Shown here piece after piece: positions 1 to 9,700 of a stretch of 64,000 nt of DNA (position 1 is its first letter; each line of letters opens with the position of its first letter). Under the pieces are notes generated by a model. That model worked only from the letters and a program-made list of their open reading frames with translations, was not told the origin of the DNA and made no database searches. Source of the DNA: Calditrichia bacterium (GTDB taxonomy: Bacteria > Calditrichota > Calditrichia > Calditrichales > Calditrichaceae); the NCBI GenBank assembly GCA_026983775.1, contig JALSTK010000006.1:1-64000 (forward strand), read 5' to 3'. Both the position numbers and the translations under genes were made by a program.

Positions 1-763
1 CCTGGTTTGATGTAGGTAGCAGTATAACCTTCAGTAACAGCAGCACGGCGAATTTCACGGTAACGGATACGACGGCGGGCAGTTTTACGGTTCATGCCGA
101 GAACAGCACGGACAGCGGAGTGAACGGAGAGAGCGGTTTAATCACGGTGGCAGCGGGTTCTGCGGATCATTTTACGGTGGTATCGTCGGAGTCAGCGATC
201 GAAGTGGGCACGGATCGGAATCTTCAGGTTCGCTTGTATGATGCGTGGGGCAATCCGATCAGCGGCAGCACGGTGACCTTTACGCGCAGCACGGGCAGCG
301 GGACGTTTACAGGGGGCGTATCGAGCATAGATGATGTAAGCGACGGTACGGGATTGGCGGAGGCGCTCTATACGGCCAGCGAAGATGTGAGTTACGGAAG
401 CGATGTAATAACGGTAACGAGCGGTTCGGCCAATACGACGATCACGCTACCCTTAGAGACGGGAGCGATCAGCTATTACGGATTCAGTCCTTCGTCGGCG
501 CAGAATGTAACGGCGAATACAGGCATCAATTATACGATCACGGCCTATGATCAGTATGACAATGCGGTCAGCAATAGTGAGACGGTGAATTTAAGTACGC
601 CGGGCAGCAGCACGGCCTGGTTTGATGTAGGTAGCAGTATAACCTTCAGTAACAGCAGCACGGCGAATTTCACGGTAACGGATACGACGGCGGGCAGTTT
701 TACGGTTCATGCCGAGAACAGCACGGACAGCGGAGTGAACGGGGAGAGCGGTTTAATCACGGT
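1..763 (+). repeat. 148-bp near-identical direct repeat, period 615 bp, inside the giant gene
   Basis: Bases 1-148 recur at 616-763 with a single mismatch that I can find (A at 128, G at 743), after which the copies diverge. The offset is 615 bp, exactly 205 codons, so the repeat keeps frame and encodes the same Ig-module segment (WFDVGSSITFSNSS...). Because copy one touches the left edge, the array probably continues outside the window. Such identity amid otherwise diverged modules suggests recent duplication or gene conversion. It is also a likely site of assembly collapse, so copy number in the published sequence may be wrong. Confidence 0.9.
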
Positions 764-3700
764 CAGTCCCTCGGCTTTAAGTTATGTCCTTATCCGTTCG
801 GAAGCGCATAACGGCGGACAGGAAGTTGGGGATCACTCTATGAGCACCGACGAAATTCTTTACCTCTATGCGGCCGGATATGATCAGTTCAATAATTATA
901 TTGCCGATACAAGTGTAACCTGGTCGACGAACGGCACCCTGGAAAGCGTGAATGCCTCGGGGAACAAATTCGGATTCGATCCAACGACTACAGGTTCCGG
1001 ACAAATTGTGGCTACCCCGGCGGGTTCGGTTACAGGTGATGCGACGGGGACTATTTCCGTAACGTCCGGAGGGTTGGCGGAACTGCGCATCCAAACCGAT
1101 ACGCAGGCAAATGGTCATGTCTTTGGAGATACAACGATTACAGCCGATGATTTCCTCACTCTGTATTCTCTGGGCTATGATGCGGATGGTAACTTCATCG
1201 GGCGCGTATCTGCCAATTGGGATAGCACGGGAGTCATTGATCAAATAACGCCTGCCAATCCCACCGATAGCATTCATTTTGAAGCAGTTCATTCCGGTAG
1301 CGGTACCATAAAGGCTTCGGCTAACAGCAATAGCCTGGTTACGGATGAAAGCGGTCTGATAACCGTAAATCCCGGTAATACAAGTTATGTATTGATCCGA
1401 ACGGCGCCGGGAGGAAACGGAAGTGAGGTTCAGGACTCCACTTTAACGGCCGGAGGCAGTATGGACCTGTATGCTGCCGGATATGATATTGATAATAATT
1501 TTACCGGCAATACGGCAGTCAACTGGCATGTGAACGGTACATTAAGCGGTTTAGGAGATAGTCTTAACACCTATTTTACAACTATAAATCCATCTCAACC
1601 CGGCTCCGGTCAGGTTTTTACCACCAACAGTAACGGCTGGACGGATGATCAAACCGGTACAATTACCGTTAATAATTCAACATTGAGTGAATTGCGAATT
1701 CAAACGGTTGCCGGTGCTGACGGAGCGGAATTAAATAGTTATACGGGAACAGCCGGAGACTCACTCGATCTTTTTGCCGCTGGATACGACCGCTATGGTA
1801 ATTATTTAGGATTGCAGGCTGTCTCCTGGACGGTCAGCGGAGACACGATCGGCTATTTTCGCAATGCGGTGAGTGATACCAATCAAAACCGTTTCTATTT
1901 CAGAATTGTAAATACGGCTCAATTCAGGATTGTTTTAAATACGTTATCGGATTATTCCGGTTTAATCAGTGTTTCACCGGGTACTCCGGCACTCGTCACC
2001 CAGAGTCCCGTAGATACCTCTTCGGCCGAGGTAAATCATGATCTCAGTGATTCTCTTCTGGTTAAGATTACCGATGTCTACGGAAATGTCGTACCCGGGG
2101 TTTCGGTCAATTGGGAGACGGCTAATGACGGTACTTTAACACCTGCTTCGGATCAGACGGATGTTCAGGGTATATCCCGTTCCAGATGGACTCTTAAGAG
2201 CACGGTTGGTCTCGACTCGGCGCGGGCCGTGATTAGCGCCATTCCGGATACCGCAGTGTTTTATGCCAATGCAGTTAGTGCGGCAGCAGATAGTTTACTA
2301 TACTGGAGCGGTGATGGCCAGCAGGATACGGTTGCTCAGCGCCTCGACAATGAATTTGTAGTTCGTGTAGTAGATAGTCTAAGTAACCCGGTAAGTGGAG
2401 TAAGTATAACTTTTAGCATGGATTCTCCTTTGGATGTACCGGAAGGCGGTTCGGATTATATAATTCACACGGTTTCCGCTCTGACGAATAGCAACGGTTT
2501 TGCCAGTACGGCGTTTACTCTGGGGAGTAAAACAGGAACATATCGGGTTTGTGCTCATAACAGTGAATTGAAAAACAACCCCATATATTTTACGGCTACA
2601 GCAGTTCCTGATGTTGCCGACAGCCTGATCCTCTATGCCGGAAATGATCAGAGCGGAACAGTCGGCCAACAATTATCCGATACGTTGAAGGTAAAGGTTC
2701 AGGATGCCTACGGCAATGCGATTTCAAATGCAGGACTAAACTGGATCCCGTCTGCTGACGGTACGGTTAGCTCGGATTCTTCTTATACGGATAGCTATGG
2801 GATTGCGCGGAATCTCTGGAGCCTGCGAACCCAATCCGGAAAGGATACTTTAACTGTGACCTCGGGTAGTCTTCCTTTAGTTCGGTTCAATGCCACGGCT
2901 AATGCCGATGTCGCTTCTACCGTTGTTTCGACATATGGGAATAATCGCTCTGCCATAGCCGGGGGCAATCAAAAGATAGAAGCCCGGGTAGAAGATCAAT
3001 ACGGAAATGTAGTTGAGGGAGCCACGGTTAGTTTTGAGCCCACTTCTAATTTTTCCAATCATACCGATTTAAGTGATGAAAACGGCCTGGTGGAAAGCGT
3101 TTATATTACTCCCACGGGAGCGGATTCATCCATTGCCAAAGCATATATTAGCGGTTTGGCAGATACGGCATATTATAAGATTTATGGAATTACCTATGTA
3201 AGCAACACTTTGGAACCGAAAGTTGCCAATCCTGGAGATACGGTTATATTTCGTGTACAGGTCTCCAATCCCGGGCCCAATACGGTTGAACTGGATCAGG
3301 CCAATACCATTTTTTCTTTTACGGATGATTTGGATACGATGTTTGCTGCAGTGGATTCTCCGGCCGTATTATCTGCATCCAGTCAGAATATTAGCTTACG
3401 ATTTCAGCAGATAATCATCGATTCGGCTTTCAGTTCGGGGAATTACACTCCTCAGATACAGTTTGCAGGAATAAACGATGATGTCAATTTGAACGGTATA
3501 TTAAATACGGATCCCGGTGAGCTGTCCATCGAACCGCTGCATATCCAATATGTACAGGTACAGGATCCGGCCTCCAAAGCGGTTGAGCGGGGCGGAACCA
3601 TGAACCGGGTCATGATGCGCGTCCAGAATTCCGGTAACCGGGATATCGGTATTGATAATGCAACACTCACCTTCAATCCGGATGAAGGATTTGTAGTTCA

Positions 3701-6700
3701 GCCGGATGCGGGTAATGCTACCCAAATTCCGGCAAATGGCACCGTTGATTTGCGTTTTTCGGTACAAATACCGGATGATGCCTCTATTGGCACTGTGGAT
3801 GTGGATGGCCTTATTTTAGGCACGGTGATCACGACCGGAGGCAGCGCTTCCGACCATCACGCGGATCAGACCGATCAGTTCCGGGTAACTTCCGGTATTC
3901 AGCTTACCTATCAGAATTTTACACCGCAGACGGTATCCGAAAATCAGAATACGGCTTTTGTCCTGCAAATCCAAAACAATGGTGATTACGATTATGTACT
4001 GGATAAAGATTCGACGCGCTTCGTCTTTGGGGCGCAGACTTTTTATTTGGATGGGAATCAAACCTTAGGCCCCTCTTCGCTTACAAGTCTGCAATTTGCT
4101 ACAGCGGCAATCACTTTGCCGAGCGGGGCGACGTATCCCGGCACAGCCTTTTTATATGGTACGGTCAACGGCAGCGCAACCTATGATACGCTGTTTACGG
4201 CGGACGGCGGCGATAGTTTACATGTCCAGTCCGTGGCGGATTTGGAAATAACGGCTATTCAACTAACCGATACCCTGGTTACCCAGGGCGAAGAAGGAGA
4301 TACCTTAAAAATCGCCATTACCAATATCGGTCAGGCTTCCGCTCTTATAAACAGTGTAGACAGTATATCCATTTCATATAATTCATCTTATACACTTACA
4401 CCGGTGCAGAATTTCCCTTATACTTTGCACGGTAATGAAAGCGATACCCTGTTTTTCAAAATTAAAGTTGCTGCGGATGCGCCTACCGGTCCGGATACCT
4501 TCCGGGTGGCCATCTCTTTCAGTGACGTAAACAGTGAACTCGTTTATCAGGAGGAGAAACCCGCTCTTTACGCTGCCTGGCGTATCATTAGTCCGGGGGC
4601 TCTGCATCTATTATCCGTTCAGGCGGATTATGATTCGGTAAGTACCGGTCAGAGCAACATTCCCGTATTGGTCCGCCTGGAAAATAACGGTGCCTATACG
4701 ATTCAGGTAGACAGCGTCCGGCTGACTCTGCCGACGCAGAACTATGTAACCAACACACTACTGCGCACGATTTCCCGTCAATTACAATCCGGCGAGCAGG
4801 ATACGGTCTGGTTTCATGTGGAAGTACGGAGCGATGCCAGCAGCGGAACCGACGCTCTCAATGCCAGTGCTTTCGGTATAAATTCTTATGATCAGTCGCA
4901 GCTTTCGGATCAATCTGCAGATACGACCGATAGCTGGCTGGTTCAGCAAGCCGTTGCCATAACGGTTTTGGATAACCAGCCCGTACAAGTATCAACCGGA
5001 CAAAATATCAGTCCCACAGTCGAGGTTCGTAATACGGGAGAAGCCGACCTGTTAATCGATACAACCAACAGTCGACTGGAAATGGTGGGACAGCCGGATT
5101 TCAGCAGACGATTGACGACACCTACGGTGATCGGCGGCAAAAGTACGGTAACCCTCCATTTCGAAGCGGGTGCCATAAGCCAATCATCCGGCACCTATAC
5201 TTTGCAGTTGAATTTGGAAGGAACTGAAAATCATGCGGCTTATAATCAAACGTTACCAACTGTACATGATCTTGTTGTGCAAAACCGGGCGGCAGTTGTT
5301 ATTGATTCCGTAATTGCAGAAGCGACTCATATTGCCCAGGGAAGCGACACGTTGATAACGGTACGGGTATCCAATACGGGTGAAGCAAAACTGATTGTGG
5401 ATTCCTTGCGGATTACCGCCTATGATGTAAATCAAACCGTCACACCGACTTTACCCTTTACCATGAATGGCAATAGCTTTCAAAGATTTCAGGTTCGGTT
5501 TACTCTTCCTGATGATGCGGCTACGGGTAATCAAATTTTGGATGCAAGAACAGCGGGCCGTGATTCCAATTATGTGGCGGCAGGAAATGATTCTACAATC
5601 CGTGATGAGGGGGCGAGCGTAACGGATAACTGGTCCGTATTTACCCCCGCAGATATTACGGTTACTTCGATCACTTCTCAGGATAGTGTGGTAAATCAGG
5701 GTCAGGATAATAATCCGGTTTATATTCATATTCAAAATAACGGTCAGTCACCGGCCTTCATCACCTCTTTAAAATTGGTGGAACGAATCGGTCTCTATGT
5801 TCACCACTATCCGGATCTGAATTTCACAGTTCAGGGTGGAAGTGATACCACTGTTACGGATTTGGTGGATGTTAAAATAAATTCAGCGACTGGCAAAGAT
5901 ACACTGCAGGCACAGGTAGGCTACCGGGATCAGTATTCCGGTAAGAAGTATAGTTATCAGAGTATCGATTCACTGGTATGGCGGGTTACGAGCGGCCGTT
6001 CTGCAGTAAGCATTACTTCGGTTGCTGCTTCTCAAAACAGTGTCTCTCTCGGACAGAATACGGCTAATGTCAGGGTGCACATCGTCAATGACAGCGATGG
6101 ACCGATCACAATTGATTCGCTCCAGCTTCGCTTTACGCATAACGATACCTCTGCATACGGCTACGGGGATCCGATCCCACCTCTGGGTTCGATCGACGGG
6201 GGACTTGAACAAACATATACCATTCCCATAACGGTTCGGGAAAGCGCCTTAACCGGTCCGGATACTATTTCATCCAGAATCCATATTCACGAAGAGATAT
6301 CGGGTAAATCGTATTGGTTCGAAAACTCTTCTGTGAACGATTCGTGGCTTGTGGAACAACGGCCGCAAGTTACGATTGCCAGTGTGCAAATAGCTCCGGA
6401 TACGGCCTCAACCGGCCAGCAAAATATAACGGGTACGGTGGTCGTTGCCAATGCCTCCGGAACCTACAGGGCCAATGCGCGGGTCGATTCCGTGCAATTA
6501 CACTTAAATCTGGGTGCTCAAAACCAGGATGACCGATTTATAATCATTCGAGCCGGTAGTCCCTCCCTGCCGCTTGAGATCGGAGCCGGAACGAATGTCA
6601 GTTTTCCCTTTGATGTGGCTGTTACCGACACGGCCCAATCGGGCGTTCATACCGCTACCGGCCGGGTCGTCAGTTCGGACGTAAATGACGATGCCCAAAG

Positions 6701-9700
6701 TGTGGTGGATACAACTTCTTCTCCGGGTAGTCTGACCATCCAGCAAAAGGCGGCCGTTCAGATCAGCTCGGTCCGCGTGGTGCCCGATACGATGCATCAG
6801 GGGCAGCAAAACGGTTTGGTGTATGTGGCAGTGACGAATAGCAGTGAAGCCACGGCGATCATTAATCAAGCCGATCTGTCCTTCAGCCAGATGATTGATT
6901 TTAACCCGGTACTAACAAACCACAGCACCCCCTTCAATTTAAGTGGCGGTCAGTCGGATACGTTGATCTTTTCCATTACAATAAATACGAATGTTTATTC
7001 CGGCCCCGTAGATGTAAGCGCTTCAATTTCAGCTCAGGATATAAATTCGGAACAAACCATCTCAGCCGATGCGGTAAATGCAGCCCGTTTTGAAATTCAG
7101 ACTCCTGCAGACATTAGTTGGTTAAGTACAGACCCCACTCAAAGTGCCGGCAATGATTCGGTCGTTTTTTATGTGGATTTGAGGAATGACGGACAGGCCG
7201 CGGTTGATATCGATTCCAGCCATACCCGGTTGCAGATTTTAGATAATAATTTAAACCCCACCGGTTATTCCATACCCATGGCCGATTCCAGTTTGTTACG
7301 CCTTCCCGGAGACCACCAATCAACCCGACTTATCTTCCGCCGGACATATTTAAGCGGTCTGAGCGGCTCTACGTACTATTACCGGTTGAACCTGAGAGGA
7401 AATTCGAATCACGAGGCCTCTGTGGATCAATCCATCGATGCCGGAATCCTGCATTATGGAGATAGTCTGGTTGTGATCACTCAGATAGCGGCCAATAAAA
7501 ATAATGCGGTATGGGGGGAAACGGGGTTGATGGTTTCCATGGTCGTTTCCAATGGTGTCGGACCGCAAACCATCGACCAGGAAGGTACAAAATTGATTTT
7601 TACGGATCAAAACGGGGGCCTTGTTCAGGTTGCTAATTATCAAAGGACCGATACCTTAACGGTTCTGCAACAACAGAATAATAATCAACTTACCTTTTCA
7701 TTCGATGTTCCCCATGAATTTTTTACCGGTACGTTAAATATTTACGGTCAAATTAGCCTGGAAAACGGGACGAATGTGGTGGAGTCCCAGAGTACGCATG
7801 CCGAAATACAGGTAGCATCGGGTGGTGCGGCCCATTACGTGGAACAGACTCTGTCTCCCGATACGATTATCTCCAGAGAAATAGTGGCATTTCATATGGC
7901 TTTTGTTGATTCGGGAACAGCAGATCTAACACTTCTGCCTGATTCCACCTTTATTCGAATTGTAGGTGCAGGAGTGAATGATATTTATTTGTCGGGGCGT
8001 TACACTTTAAAGGGTAAGGATGAATCGGACGGCCGGGTTGAGAATACAAATGTAGTCTTTAACAATGCCACCTTACCTGAACATTTAACAACCGGTGTTT
8101 ATGATCTGTATTGGTCGGCGGTAGGAGAATTGCCGGACGGCCAGACGATTCATTCGGAAGGTACAAGTCCGTCGGCCGTAACCATTATTAATCCGGCAAA
8201 TTTAATCTTTACTCAGGTGTCTGTGGATTCTCAAATTGTACGTCAAGGCCAAACCGATATTCCTTTGCGAACGGTTATTACAAATCAGGGCCAATCACCG
8301 GCCGTGTTACGGGCCATTCAGTTTGACTTTCGTCAGACTCAAACCGATCAATTGGTCAGCTCCGAATGGCTCCAAAAGAGCAGTTCGGCCCTTTTACCCG
8401 ATACGCTAACTGCCGGACAAAGTACCAGCTATCAATTTACATTTAATTTAGATGCGGAAGCGACTCTCGGTTCGGTTACTGCTCAGCCTGCAGGACTCTT
8501 TTCGGACCTGCGGACGGAACAGATCAATGATACAAGCCGCACGATTCTCGCCGCGGATACGGTTGTAGTCATTTCACCGGCGCTGTTCCGGATCGATTCT
8601 CTGACGATACCGAAAGACGCACTGGCACCCAATGCTCCCTTCGTTAATGTGGGAGATAGTTTTCATCTGAATATCCGGATGCACAATGCAGGTTCTGATG
8701 AAATCCCAAGAGCCTATCTCAGTTTATACAGAGGATCGACCCGCCTTGTCGGATTTACAGTCGAATCGATTATGCCGGGTAGCACGGTTATGCATCAGGA
8801 AGAAACCGTTCTGAATCAAACGGGTGCCTACCAGTTTAAGGTGGTCGTCGATTCCGCGATGGATAAAACGGGTAAAAGAATTACCATTAATCAACCGCTT
8901 GATAATGTGGAAACGGTTCAGGCGGTGCTGCCCGCTTTGTTAAATGTTGCTGCCTCTGTTAGCGCACCGGTCGGGGCTCAGGATTCCATACTATCCCGCG
9001 GACAACAGTTTACAATCCGGGCTGCCGTTTCGAATAACGGGCAAGCCGAATATGGCAACGGAAAATTGAAACTGATCCTACCTGCAGGATATAATTTGGT
9101 TGCCGATACCCTTAGCCTGCGTAGTTTTAACCCTTCGACGAAGTATGTGGAATGGACTGTCTCGGCCAATCAGCTCACCTCCGGACCGGATTTCGATTCT
9201 CTGCAGGTAGCGATTTTCGAAGCACCGATCGACCTGAACAGCGGAAGCCCCTCTGTACTCGGTAAACGTATCTCTGTCGTTCCTGTGCGTGTCGTCCCGG
9301 CCGGTATAATCCAGGCGACCTCTATTAGCGTTACTGAACCGGCGGGAGCTACGGATAACATTATTTCCACCACCCAGGTTTTTACCATTCATGCGCTATT
9401 CGATTATTCTACTGCGATGAACGATAGCAATCGCCTGGCTCGTATTATCCTGCCCTCCGGATATTCGTTACTGGATAGTGGCAGAATCAATCTAAGCACG
9501 GCAGGTCTGCAGGATCATGTGGACTGGAGGGTCGTTGCGCCGGAGACGGTCTCTTCTCAGCCGGATTCGATCTACATAATTTTAAGCGGAAACGATGAAA
9601 ACAGCGGGCAGTTCAAACAAACCGAATCACCCAAACTGGGCCTGCATATTATCAACCGTACCAGTCTGGCCTTGAACCTGAAGATCGTTGAACCTACCGG

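Noticed and set aside
1-763. Direct repeats as a CRISPR array or mobile element
   Set aside because: The repeat keeps the reading frame with a 205-codon period and encodes Ig-like domain sequence; there are no short spacers or cas genes.
777-1292. 171-codon minus-strand frame inside the giant gene
   Set aside because: It is antisense to conserved Ig-like modules, lacks a recognisable family, and arises from the repetitive, stop-poor composition. Many similar frames lie opposite this gene.
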